Position numbers and translations under genes: made by a program
Assembly (NCBI RefSeq): GCF_947500765.1
Contig: NZ_CANMTH010000004.1
Coordinates: 310,001-374,000, forward strand
Source of the DNA: an uncultured Formosa sp.
Lineage (GTDB): Bacteria > Bacteroidota > Bacteroidia > Flavobacteriales > Flavobacteriaceae
Reading direction: 5' to 3'
DNA: 64,000 nt
Shown: one piece after another, positions 17,389 to 25,296 of the stretch
Layout of the letters: each line of letters begins with the position of its first letter
Position numbering within the stretch: position 1 is the stretch's first letter
The notes under the pieces: generated by a model
Told to the model about the DNA's origin: nothing
Database searches by the model: none
The model's input: the letters and a program-made list of their open reading frames with translations, nothing else

Positions 17389-17928
17389 ATGCAAGATACC
17401 TCAAAACAATACGACGCTGTAATAAACATTTGTAGAAACTTGTTTGTAAACAAGATGCAAGATTATGGCTGCGCTTGGCGTATTTTAAGACTTCCATCAT
17501 TAACCGATCAGGTTTTTATAAAAGCACAACGCATACGAGGGTTACAAGAAAATGAAGTTAGAAAAATTGATGAAGGTGAAGTTTCTGAATTTATTGGCAT
17601 TATTAATTATTGTATCATGGCTTTAATTCAATTAGAAAAAGGGGTAGCCTCTCAACCTGATTTAAGCACTATTGAAGCATCTGAATTATACGATAATATT
17701 ATTGAAAAAACCAAGCAGTTAATGATGGATAAAAACCATGATTATGGAGAAGCTTGGAGAGATATGCGTGTGAGTTCATTAACCGATTTAATTCTTCAAA
17801 AATTACTTCGTGTTAAACAAATTGAAGACAACAAAGGCAAAACCTTGGTAAGTGAAGGCATCGATGCAAACTACCAAGACATGATTAATTATTCGGTGTT
17901 TGCATTAATTCATTTAAATGCAAAATAA
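17389..17928 (+). CDS. DUF1599 protein with internal duplication, 179 aa
   Basis: Two similar helical units are visible: YDAVINICRNLFVNKMQDYG...CAWRILRLPSLTDQ (about 8-48) and YDNIIEKTKQLMMDKNHDYG...EAWRDMRVSSLTDL (about 103-140), each ending in a RIRGLQENE/RVKQIEDN segment. The DYGxAWRxxRxxSLTD motif is the DUF1599 ('nucleotide modification associated') signature. The pairing of Asp, Tyr, Arg and Glu suggests a nucleotide-binding helical fold like MazG/dUTPase-type NTPases, but this is inference. The gene is first in a run with the DoxX-like protein, the permease and tpiA. Confidence 0.85.
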   Translation: MQDTSKQYDAVINICRNLFVNKMQDYGCAWRILRLPSLTDQVFIKAQRIRGLQENEVRKIDEGEVSEFIGIINYCIMALIQLEKGVASQPDLSTIEASELYDNIIEKTKQLMMDKNHDYGEAWRDMRVSSLTDLILQKLLRVKQIEDNKGKTLVSEGIDANYQDMINYSVFALIHLNAK

Positions 17929-17968
17929 ACAAAAACAATAAAGCGACAAAAAAGAATATCCCTTATTT

Positions 17969-19075
17969 ATGAAAAAGATAGTAAGTGTAAGCAGAATTTT
18001 AGTTGGTGTATTATTCATCATTTCAGGATTAATAAAACTAAACGACCCGATTGGTTTTTCAATAAAATTAGAAGAATATTTTAGCGCAGCAGTCCTTAAT
18101 CTAACCTTTCTTGAGCCTTACGCTTTAATCATTTCAATTTTAGTTGTAATTTTTGAAGTCCTTTTAGGAATCTTTTTACTTATAGGCTACAAACCAAAAT
18201 TTACCGTTTGGAGTTTACTACTTATGATTTTATTTTTTACGTTCCTAACCTTCTACTCTGCTTATTTTAATAAAGTAACAGATTGTGGTTGTTTTGGAGA
18301 TGCCATCAAACTTACCCCTTGGCAAACCTTCTCCAAGGATGTTGTGCTATTAATATTTATCTTAATTATATTCTCAGGAATTCGTTTTATAAAACCTGTA
18401 TTCAGCAATTTTCAAACTACAATTTTAGCATTATTTGGCTTTATAGGCTGCTTAGGTTTCGGATACCATGTACTAATGCACTTACCTGTAGTAGATTTTA
18501 GACCCTATAACGTTGGTGCTAATTTATGGGACAATATGATTGTTCCTGAAGATGCTCCAAAAGCAGACATAGATTATATGTGGACGTTTAATGTTAACGG
18601 TAAAGAAGAAGTTGTTACCACAAAAGGAAGCTACCCTACTATTGATGGTGATTTTATTAGTGTAGACACCGAAGTTATTGATCCCGGTTACGAAGCCCCA
18701 ATTCATGACTTTTCTATGGAACGTAATGGAGAAGATATTACAGAAGATGTTTTACACGATGACCATGTTGTTTTATTAGTTGCTTATAACTTAGAAAAAT
18801 CTGAAAAACCCGGATTACAAGCTATTAAAAATGCATCAGACAAAGCTATTGAAAACGGTTATAGAGTTATAGGATTAACTGCTTCTGGAGATGAAATTCA
18901 AGAAAAATTTAAAGAAGAATTCCATTTTAATTTTGACTTTTACTTTTCAGACGAAACCGCTTTAAAAACCATAGTACGTTCCAACCCCGGAATTCTAATC
19001 TTAGAAAAAGGCACAGTAATACAAAAAGTACACTGGAACGATGTAGACAATTTAAATCTTAATAAAGTGAATTAA
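17969..19075 (+). CDS. DoxX-type membrane protein with thioredoxin-like C-terminus (BT_3928 family), 368 aa
   Basis: The N-terminal half (about 1-150) has four membrane helices with LVGVLFIISGLIKLNDP and TDCGCFGDAIKL, the DoxX/MauE-like redox-associated core. The CGCFG motif resembles the Cys pair seen in VKOR/MauE neighbours. A periplasmic region follows. The last 140 residues (HDFSMERNGEDITEDVL..., VVLLVAYNLE) have a thioredoxin-like layout but without a CxxC. The family is common in Bacteroidota beside tpiA and folP, and its function is unknown. It lies 10 bp before the permease gene. Confidence 0.85.
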   Translation: MKKIVSVSRILVGVLFIISGLIKLNDPIGFSIKLEEYFSAAVLNLTFLEPYALIISILVVIFEVLLGIFLLIGYKPKFTVWSLLLMILFFTFLTFYSAYFNKVTDCGCFGDAIKLTPWQTFSKDVVLLIFILIIFSGIRFIKPVFSNFQTTILALFGFIGCLGFGYHVLMHLPVVDFRPYNVGANLWDNMIVPEDAPKADIDYMWTFNVNGKEEVVTTKGSYPTIDGDFISVDTEVIDPGYEAPIHDFSMERNGEDITEDVLHDDHVVLLVAYNLEKSEKPGLQAIKNASDKAIENGYRVIGLTASGDEIQEKFKEEFHFNFDFYFSDETALKTIVRSNPGILILEKGTVIQKVHWNDVDNLNLNKVN

Positions 19076-19085
19076 TCTACCAACT

Positions 19086-20162
19086 GTGATAAACTACATT
19101 CTAAATAAATTATTTTATGCATTACTCACATTATTTGGGGTAGTTACAGTTATCTTTTTTTTATTTAACGTTTTACCAGGAGACCCTGCACAAATGATGT
19201 TGGGTCAGAATGAAGACAGTCAGCAATTAGCTATTATTAAACAAAAATATGGCTTTGACAAACCGATTACCGTTCAGTTCGGATATTATGTAAACGATTT
19301 ATCACCACTATCTTTTCATTCATTAAACCCGAAAGACTACACCTTTTTACGAAAAGGAAAATATACAGCCACTTCTTTATTTAAAATAGGAGAAACTCAA
19401 GTCGTCTTAAAACTGCCATATTTACGAGAATCGTTCACCAAACAAGGTAAAAAAGTAAGCAGTGTTTTAGCAGAAACCCTACCAAATACATTTGTTTTAG
19501 CTGTCTCTGCTATTATAATAGCCATTATTATTGGTGTTATTTTAGGTATTATTTCAGCCTTATATAAAGACACCTTTATAGACAAAAGTATACAGTTTTT
19601 AAGCACTATTGGCATGAGTGTACCCTCCTTTTTTAGTGCCATACTATTCGCTTGGATTTTTGGTTATCTACTTCATAAATACACCCATTTAGAAATGACA
19701 GGTAGCCTATATGAATTAGATGATTTTGGAGAAGCCATGCATATTAAATGGAAAAACTTAATTCTTCCTGCCATTGTTTTAGGAATTCGCCCATTGGCAG
19801 TTGTTATTCAGCTTATGCGAAATTCTTTATTAGAAGTTTTTAATCAAGATTTTATTAGAACAGCAAGAGCAAAAGGATTAACCGAATTTCAGATTATTAG
19901 AAAACATGCCGTAAAAAACGCATTAAACCCTGTTGTAACAGCTATTTCCGGTTGGTTCGCCTCAATGCTAGCAGGAGCAGTTTTTGTAGAATACGTTTTT
20001 GGTTGGAATGGTTTAGGAAAAGAAATTGTAAACGCATTAAACACTTTAGACTTACCTGTTATTATGGGTTCTGTGCTAATTATAGCACTTTTATTCATAA
20101 TAATCAATATTTTTGTAGATATCATATACGCTTGGTTAGATCCAAAGGTAAAACTTCAATAA
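19086..20162 (+). CDS. OppB/DppB-like ABC transporter permease, orphan, 358 aa
   Basis: The protein begins at a GTG (VINYILNKLFYALL). It shows the DppB N-terminal helix with FFLFNVLPGDPAQMMLGQN, five further helices and the EAA-type cytoplasmic loop EVFNQDFIRTARAKGLTEFQ, which docks an ATPase. Residues about 65-120 hold an insertion (GYYVNDLSPLSFHSLNPKDY...) longer than in E. coli DppB. No oppC, oppA or ATPase gene lies nearby, so its partners must be elsewhere in the genome. A peptide or nickel substrate cannot be assigned. It is 22 bp before tpiA. Confidence 0.88.
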   Translation: MINYILNKLFYALLTLFGVVTVIFFLFNVLPGDPAQMMLGQNEDSQQLAIIKQKYGFDKPITVQFGYYVNDLSPLSFHSLNPKDYTFLRKGKYTATSLFKIGETQVVLKLPYLRESFTKQGKKVSSVLAETLPNTFVLAVSAIIIAIIIGVILGIISALYKDTFIDKSIQFLSTIGMSVPSFFSAILFAWIFGYLLHKYTHLEMTGSLYELDDFGEAMHIKWKNLILPAIVLGIRPLAVVIQLMRNSLLEVFNQDFIRTARAKGLTEFQIIRKHAVKNALNPVVTAISGWFASMLAGAVFVEYVFGWNGLGKEIVNALNTLDLPVIMGSVLIIALLFIIINIFVDIIYAWLDPKVKLQ

Positions 20163-20183
20163 AAATTTTTAATATAACAAATT

Positions 20184-20933
20184 ATGAGAAAGAACATCGT
20201 TGCAGGAAATTGGAAAATGAATAATGATTTAGCACAAACAGAAACGTTGCTAACAGCACTGAAGCAGAAAACAATAACGTCTGATGCAGAGGTTATGGTT
20301 GCACCAACTTTTACAAACCTTTGGTCTGCATTTAACTCCTTAAAAGATAGTGCTATTGAAGTAGTTGCTCAAAACATGCACTTTGCAGAAAATGGAGCGT
20401 ATACTGGTGAAATTAGTGCTAGCATGCTAAAAAGCGTAGGTGTAAAAACTGTAATTTTAGGTCATAGTGAGCGTCGTGCTTATTTTAATGAAACAGACGA
20501 GTTATTAGCAAAGAAAACAGATGCTGCTTTAGCAAACGATATGCGTGTTATTTTCTGTTTTGGTGAAGAATTAGCCGACAGAAAATCTGAGAACCACGAA
20601 ACAGTTGTGGGTAACCAAATTAAAAATGCATTGTTTCATTTAGAAGCTGATGCATTTAAAAATATTGTTTTAGCCTACGAACCAGTTTGGGCAATTGGAA
20701 CAGGAGAAACTGCTAGTCCAGAGCAAGCTCAAGACATGCATGCTTTTATTAGAAAAACATTAGCAGATAAATACGGAGCAGATGTTGCAGACAGTGTTTC
20801 TATTTTATACGGGGGAAGTGTAAAACCAGGAAATGCTCAAGAAATTTTCTCTAAACCAGATGTAGATGGTGGTTTAATTGGAGGTGCTGCATTAAACGCA
20901 GACGATTTCTTTGCCATTGTAAATGCTTTTTAA
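20184..20933 (+). CDS. tpiA: Triosephosphate isomerase, 249 aa
   Basis: TpiA interconverts dihydroxyacetone phosphate and glyceraldehyde 3-phosphate in glycolysis. Catalytic residues are visible: Lys11 in GNWKMN, His in ILGHSERR and Glu in AYEPVWAIGTG, the last being the PROSITE signature plus the flexible loop. C-terminal phosphate-binding GGSVKPGN and GGLIGGAAL are intact. The length is standard. It ends the DUF1599-DoxX-permease run, with a strong terminator after it. Confidence 0.98.
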   Translation: MRKNIVAGNWKMNNDLAQTETLLTALKQKTITSDAEVMVAPTFTNLWSAFNSLKDSAIEVVAQNMHFAENGAYTGEISASMLKSVGVKTVILGHSERRAYFNETDELLAKKTDAALANDMRVIFCFGEELADRKSENHETVVGNQIKNALFHLEADAFKNIVLAYEPVWAIGTGETASPEQAQDMHAFIRKTLADKYGADVADSVSILYGGSVKPGNAQEIFSKPDVDGGLIGGAALNADDFFAIVNAF

Positions 20934-20952
20934 GCTAAACACATATTATAAA

Positions 20953-20988
20953 AAAAAGGCTGTCTTTATTAATAAAGACAGCCTTTTT
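20953..20988 (+). terminator. Terminator of tpiA
   Basis: A 15-bp stem (AAAAAGGCTGTCTTT with its complement, inner ATTAAT) lies 19 bp after the stop and ends in TTTTT. Confidence 0.9.
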
Positions 20989-21277
20989 CTATGTATACCC
21001 CTTTACTATTTTACCTACCAACTTAATACAAGTCATTAATCTTCGTATTCAAGTACGCAAAATAAGCTAAAATTGCCCCAACCGACCTACCCGTACAAAA
21101 CCTACCGAAATCAGAACAAAGCAAACTAGCACGTCTACAAGAGCGAATTAGCATGGTTCTAGAGACTGACTTGAATAAACAATGCAAGTACAATAATAAT
21201 TTTGTTTATATCTCTCTAATTTTACAACTAAAGCAATAGTATATGCGTAATACTTAGTAAATTTGAAAAAAAAATAA
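20989..21277. other. Gap between tpiA and prmA with a short codon-like stretch
   Basis: There is no intact gene. A plus-strand frame of about 56 codons from about 21070 to 21237 (APTDLPVQNLPKSEQSKLAR followed by LQERISMVLETDLNK) has no start codon before an internal ATG and reads like a protein fragment. It may be a gene remnant or chance. The end of the gap holds the candidate prmA promoter. Confidence 0.3.
21258..21265 (+). promoter_or_regulatory. Candidate -7 element for prmA
   Basis: TAAATTTG lies 12 bp before the ATG at 21278. No -33 TTG is seen at the usual spacing. Confidence 0.35.
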
Positions 21278-22111
21278 ATGGCAGAAATATATATAGGATA
21301 CGATTTTAACGTAACTCCCTTACAACCTGGAGTAGAAATACTAATTGCTGAGTTAGGCTATGCTGGATTCGAAAGTTTTGTTGAAACAGAAACAGGCGCA
21401 ACAGCCTATATACAAAAGGAAGAATGGAACGCACACATTCTTGAAGATATACAAATTCTAAATTCTGATGAATTTGAAATTACATATACTTTTGAAGATA
21501 TTGAACAAACCAACTGGAATGAAGAATGGGAAAAGAACTTTAACCCAATAGTTGTTGACGATGTTTGTGCTGTTCGTGCACCATTTCATGATAAATTCGA
21601 TACGCAATACGATATTATAATAGAACCAAAAATGAGTTTTGGAACAGGACATCATGAAACCACACATATGATGATTCAACATATTTTAAAAACTGATTTT
21701 GAAGGTAAATCTGTTTTAGATATGGGCTGCGGAACTGGAGTTTTAGCCATTTTAGCAGAAATGAAAGGCGCAAAAACATTAGACGCTATAGATATAGATA
21801 ATTGGTGTTATTTAAATAGCATTGAAAATGTAGAGCGCAACCACGGTAAAAACATAACAGTTTACGAAGGAGACGCAAGTTTATTAGCAGGAAAAACCTA
21901 CGATATTATTATCGCAAACATTAATAGAAACATATTATTAAACGACATTAAAACCTATGCTTCTTGTTTAAATAAAGACGGCGCATTATTTTTAAGCGGT
22001 TTCTATAACGATGATATTCCTACAATTGAGGCAGAATGCACTAAAAATATGTTAAAACTAAGCGAAAAAATAGAACGAAATAATTGGGTTGCTCTAAAAT
22101 TTTTAAATTAG
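21278..22111 (+). CDS. prmA: Ribosomal protein L11 methyltransferase PrmA, 277 aa
   Basis: PrmA trimethylates ribosomal protein L11 using S-adenosylmethionine. The N-terminal substrate-recognition domain (about 1-95) contains TNWNEEWEKNFNPI. The Rossmann domain begins near residue 148 with DMGCGTGVLAILAEMKGA (SAM loop) and has DAIDIDNW and the catalytic-site IIANINRNILL. The upstream FGTGHHETTHMM motif is highly specific for PrmA. The length is slightly under the 293 of E. coli. clpS follows after 15 bp, as in many relatives. Confidence 0.96.
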   Translation: MAEIYIGYDFNVTPLQPGVEILIAELGYAGFESFVETETGATAYIQKEEWNAHILEDIQILNSDEFEITYTFEDIEQTNWNEEWEKNFNPIVVDDVCAVRAPFHDKFDTQYDIIIEPKMSFGTGHHETTHMMIQHILKTDFEGKSVLDMGCGTGVLAILAEMKGAKTLDAIDIDNWCYLNSIENVERNHGKNITVYEGDASLLAGKTYDIIIANINRNILLNDIKTYASCLNKDGALFLSGFYNDDIPTIEAECTKNMLKLSEKIERNNWVALKFLN

Positions 22112-22126
22112 TAAAAAAGTTGAAAA

Positions 22127-22402
22127 ATGAGCACTAAGGAAGAAGTATTAGAAGAGGTTCTCGTTGAAACCCAAACAAAAAATGAAAATGAAATTGTACT
22201 ATATAATGACGAAGTAAATACTTTTGATCATGTTATAGACAGCCTTATTTCTGCTTGCGATCACACGCCTGAACAAGCAGAACAATGTTCAATAATTGTG
22301 CATTACAAAGGAAAATGCACCGTTAAAACAGGTCCGTATAAAGATTTGGAACCACGTTGTTCAAAATTACTAGAAGCGGGTTTAAGTGCAGAAATCATAT
22401 AA
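22127..22402 (+). CDS. clpS: ATP-dependent Clp protease adaptor ClpS, 91 aa
   Basis: The 91-residue protein has a disordered N-terminal tail followed by the ClpS core. LYNDEVNTFDHVID carries the N-degron pocket Asn-Asp pair, and QCSIIVHYKGKCTVKTGP and an LEPRCSKLLEAGLSAEI helix follow. ClpS delivers N-end-rule substrates to ClpA/ClpC-ClpP. The start is supported by the A-rich leader and the 15-bp distance from prmA, with which it forms an operon. Confidence 0.93.
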   Translation: MSTKEEVLEEVLVETQTKNENEIVLYNDEVNTFDHVIDSLISACDHTPEQAEQCSIIVHYKGKCTVKTGPYKDLEPRCSKLLEAGLSAEII

Positions 22403-22521
22403 ATAGCTTTAAATCAAACTGATTATCAAATTGTTAGTCCTGTCTGTTTTCTTAAATTATAATTCACTTATTTTAGATTATAATTTAAGTTGAAAAAAAG
22501 TTAAAAAATCATTCAAAATAT

Positions 22522-22552
22522 TTGGTTAACACTAATAAAGCTCATATATTTG
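22522..22552 (+). promoter_or_regulatory. Consensus promoter of tRNA-Arg
   Basis: TTG at 22522-22524 and TATATTTG at 22545-22552 are separated by 20 bp, an excellent Bacteroidota match. The tRNA starts 13 bp after the -7 box. Confidence 0.85.
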
Positions 22553-22565
22553 CACCCACAAAAAC

Positions 22566-22639
22566 GGCCTCGTGGCGCAACTGAATAGCGCACTTGATTA
22601 CGGCTCAAGAGGTTACTGGTTTGAATCCAGTCGAGGTCA
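22566..22639 (+). tRNA. tRNA-Arg (anticodon ACG)
   Basis: A 74-base cloverleaf. The acceptor GGCCTCG pairs with CGAGGTC (one G-U), the anticodon arm CTTGA-TTACGGC-TCAAG places ACG in the loop, and the T arm is CTGG-TTTGAAT-CCAG. The discriminator is A and no CCA is encoded. A34 is expected to be edited to inosine by TadA. Confidence 0.96.
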
Positions 22640-22650
22640 CTAGTGTTTAT

Positions 22651-22682
22651 AAGGGTTTCAAGCAATTGAAACCCTTTTTTAT
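22651..22682 (+). terminator. Terminator of tRNA-Arg
   Basis: AAGGGTTTCAA pairs perfectly with TTGAAACCCTT around a GCAA loop, followed by TTTT, 11 bases after the tRNA end. Confidence 0.88.
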
Positions 22683-23133
22683 TTCCTGTTTTCAAGAAAA
22701 GCAGAGATTAAATTTACATTCACCCACTCCCCTTTTCCCCACAACTGTATTTCGTCTTGATTATTAGTATTGAATTTAATCTGTTACATACATAAGCCAT
22801 AAACAACACTTTTGCATCCTTCTTTAACAAGTTACATTTCATTCTTCAAAATAGAAATATATAACTTCACCATTATTAATTACATTAACTAAATATCAGA
22901 AGTTCTGAAAACAAACTCAAGTAGCTCTAGTTAATAATCAAGAAATCTTTCATAAAAGGGTAAAAGCTATATTAAATTCATTTTTACTTCACCCATGCTT
23001 AGTCATAAAATCAGCTTAAACACAATATTCTTCGATAAAAAAGCACTTAAATACGATAAAGTGTAGTTTTATTTTCCTTTTAGTCTTTTCTTTTAATATC
23101 TTAGCTGAAATATTCTATTAAGAACTATAACAT
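22683..23133. other. Gene-free gap after tRNA-Arg
   Basis: No reading frame, structured RNA or repeat is evident. A TATCTTAG box (23097-23104) 29 bp before the next ATG is a possible variant -7 element. No integrase or duplicated tRNA 3' end is visible, so there is no sign of an integrated element here. Confidence 0.5.
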
Positions 23134-23562
23134 ATGAAAAATCTATTTTTTGCATTCACTCTTATTTTTAGCCTTAATCTTTGTGCTCAAAATACTTTCG
23201 AAAACACGAAAATTTTTGTTCGTGTATACGATTTACAAGGAAATAAAATTAATAAAGGAAGAATATTATCTATATCGGAATCAGCACTTCAGTTAGAACG
23301 AAAAGGAAATACAATAGACATACCTGCAAGTGATATTGGAACCATTAAAACTAAATATTCTGGCGGTAATAATGTTCTTATTGGAGCTATAGCTGGTACT
23401 GGAGCTGGTTTCTTTTCTGGTGATCCTGTTGTAATTGCTGCAGGAGCTGGAGTTGGAGCTGCTGTAGGGGGATTAACCGTATTATTTAAGAAATCGGAAA
23501 CGTTCGAAATAGAAGGAGATAAAACAAAATTAAAAGCACTTGAAGACTTATTAATCGAATAG
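23134..23562 (+). CDS. Secreted or membrane-associated protein with glycine zipper, 142 aa
   Basis: A signal peptide (residues 1-18, MKNLFFAFTLIFSLNLCAQ) precedes a beta-rich segment (about 22-75) with VRVYDLQGNKINKGRILSI, resembling small SH3-like/'LSm-like' extracytoplasmic folds. Residues about 80-113 are a Gly/Ala-rich hydrophobic pair of segments with GAIAGTGAGFFSG and GAGVGAAVGG, a glycine-zipper pattern. A short charged tail follows. I do not recognise a named family. A periplasmic or membrane-inserted protein is likely. It is monocistronic. Confidence 0.7.
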   Translation: MKNLFFAFTLIFSLNLCAQNTFENTKIFVRVYDLQGNKINKGRILSISESALQLERKGNTIDIPASDIGTIKTKYSGGNNVLIGAIAGTGAGFFSGDPVVIAAGAGVGAAVGGLTVLFKKSETFEIEGDKTKLKALEDLLIE

Positions 23563-23595
23563 TAGTAATTTTAAATTCATAATCTTAACAAAGAG

Positions 23596-23640
23596 AAGCG
23601 TTCATGTAAGCTATAGAGGCAAACATGAACGCTTTGTTGT
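23596..23640 (+). terminator. Hairpin terminator after the glycine-zipper gene
   Basis: A 12-bp stem AAGCGTTCATGT/ACATGAACGCTT with a 15-base loop lies 33 bp after the stop. The following T content is moderate. Confidence 0.6.
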
Positions 23641-23815
23641 TTTAGGTAAATTAGAACAGCAACTATATCATATTTTGAATTACAAACTGTAAAAAATGAT
23701 TTAGTTAATTAATATCTTTATTTAAATAATGTACGCTCTAATGAATTAAATCTGATTTAAAATTTTACTAGAAACATGTAATAATAAATCGTTTTAAATA
23801 TAAAATTAGCACAAA

Positions 23816-23845
23816 AAAACCCAGCATAAAAATACGCTGAGTTTT
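23816..23845 (-). terminator. Terminator of the type IX secreted protein gene
   Basis: AAAACcCAGC is mirrored by GCTGaGTTTT (one mismatch), with an A-run that becomes a U-run on the minus-strand transcript. It lies 43 bp beyond the stop. Confidence 0.6.
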
Positions 23846-23887
23846 AATTTTTAAGGCTTGCATAACCTTTTGGTTAGTTCTTAGTAT

Positions 23888-24829
23888 TTATTCTATAACA
23901 ATACGCTTGCTTATAGAACCATTGTTTTCTCCATTCACTTTAAGAATATAGATACCTGAAGTGATTCCTGAAATATCAAGACGATCGTTAACTAATTCTG
24001 TTGTAGAAAGTACTTTGGATCCAAGAACGTTATATAGTTGAACAGACTGAATTTGAATATTATTTTCTGTTTTAATATTAATTTCTGAGTTTGCTGGGTT
24101 AGGATACACTTTTAATCCAGCTGCAAATACATTGTCGCTTACAGATAAAGTTTCGTTAGTTAAAGTTAAATAATCTAGAAAAGCCTCATCTTCACCTGAA
24201 GACCATTGCCAAGGTCTACTATCGCTAGCATCATCTGGGATAGTCTCAGGTCTTCCAGTTCCTCTGGCAAAAATAGCAATACTTGTTTCATCTCCTGTAT
24301 TAAAAACTAGTTCATACTCTGTATAACTATCTTCTCCTGGGTGCGCTAAAGTAGTAACAGCAATGTTATTGGTTTCATCCTCTACGTCTTCAATATCAGT
24401 GTACCCAAAGCCAGATGTAGGTTTAATTGTAGCATCAGTGTAATATGTAATTTCATAGTCCTCGCTATATCCAGAACCTTTAAGTATACGTATTTCCAAT
24501 GTAGTTGGTGTCACATCCGGATCTACATCATCATCTACCCTTGCAGAATATGTTAGTTTGTATTCTGTATTTGGTAGCACAGCGACTTCTTGATAAATTA
24601 AATCTGATTCGAAATTATCAAATTTAAGAGCTTTATTTGGAGATTCAACTCCAGTTGAAGATGTTTCCCCTTGATCACCTAAATCTTTATTTATCCAATG
24701 TGAACAAGCACAGTCACTTGAACCTTCTGCTTTAGGGATTTGGTCAAATTGTCCGTTTTGAACAATAGGGTCTTGTGCGAAAGCTGAAAATGATGCCAAA
24801 AGGCATAATGAAAGTAAAGTTTGTTTCAT
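23888..24829 (-). CDS. Type IX secretion (T9SS type A) secreted protein, 313 aa
   Basis: A signal peptide (MKQTLLSLCLLASFSAFAQ) is followed by a beta-sandwich-like region (about 22-225) rich in Asp, Thr and Glu. It has NTEYKLTYSARV and SIAIFARG segments as in carbohydrate-binding-like or galactose-binding-like modules. The C-terminal 75 residues are a T9SS type A sorting domain: VYPNPANSEINIKTEN, VQLYNVLGSKV and SGIYILKV. The protein is therefore exported by Sec and then across the outer membrane by T9SS. There is no enzyme motif, so it may be an adhesin or binding protein. It is monocistronic. Confidence 0.85.
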   Translation of the reverse strand: MKQTLLSLCLLASFSAFAQDPIVQNGQFDQIPKAEGSSDCACSHWINKDLGDQGETSSTGVESPNKALKFDNFESDLIYQEVAVLPNTEYKLTYSARVDDDVDPDVTPTTLEIRILKGSGYSEDYEITYYTDATIKPTSGFGYTDIEDVEDETNNIAVTTLAHPGEDSYTEYELVFNTGDETSIAIFARGTGRPETIPDDASDSRPWQWSSGEDEAFLDYLTLTNETLSVSDNVFAAGLKVYPNPANSEINIKTENNIQIQSVQLYNVLGSKVLSTTELVNDRLDISGITSGIYILKVNGENNGSISKRIVIE

Positions 24830-24861
24830 GATTTTAGTTTGAATTTAGTTATTATTATTTT

Positions 24862-24893
24862 GATTGGATTACCAATCTGGTTAACCAAATATA
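24862..24893 (-). promoter_or_regulatory. Candidate -7 box with two adjacent palindromes
   Basis: The minus strand reads TATATTTG at 24893-24886. Directly downstream are the perfect palindrome TGGTTAACCA (24878-24887) and the interrupted palindrome GATTGG-ATTA-CCAATC (24862-24877). Their position at the transcription start suggests operators or leader RNA structure. Confidence 0.4.
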
Positions 24894-25296
24894 ACAAAAA
24901 AAACAATCTAAATTTATTTTATTTCCAAAATCACAATAAAAAGCATAAATTTTAATGAAATCAATTACTTATAACACAAATAGATAACATTATAACAAAA
25001 ACACTTCAAACTATTGTTGTTTTAAGTATAGCAAGGGTTTTACAGTAATAAAACGCATAAAGCTTATATGTTGTTTGTTATGTTATTTATGAAAACTTGA
25101 TACTTTTATGAAATATTTTTTTTTTTAATAAAGAAACAGTCTTCAATACTAATTTTAATAAAATTTTCTAAAACTAAAACAAGTATATACCATCTTGAGT
25201 ACAGCATTTGCCTTAAACAAAATTTTATACACTTACTTTATATTTTTATGGAATAAGAATCCTTATAAAAAACGACTTAATTCTATTTTAAATAAA
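24894..25296. other. Gene-free AT-rich gap
   Basis: No credible reading frame, RNA or repeat is seen between the T9SS protein gene start and the SCO gene stop. The sequence is A/T homopolymer-rich (for example around 25111-25125). Confidence 0.5.

Noticed and set aside
22566..23133. Possible integration site at the tRNA-Arg 3' end
   Set aside because: No repeated tRNA end and no integrase gene were found; the sequence after the tRNA is an ordinary terminator.
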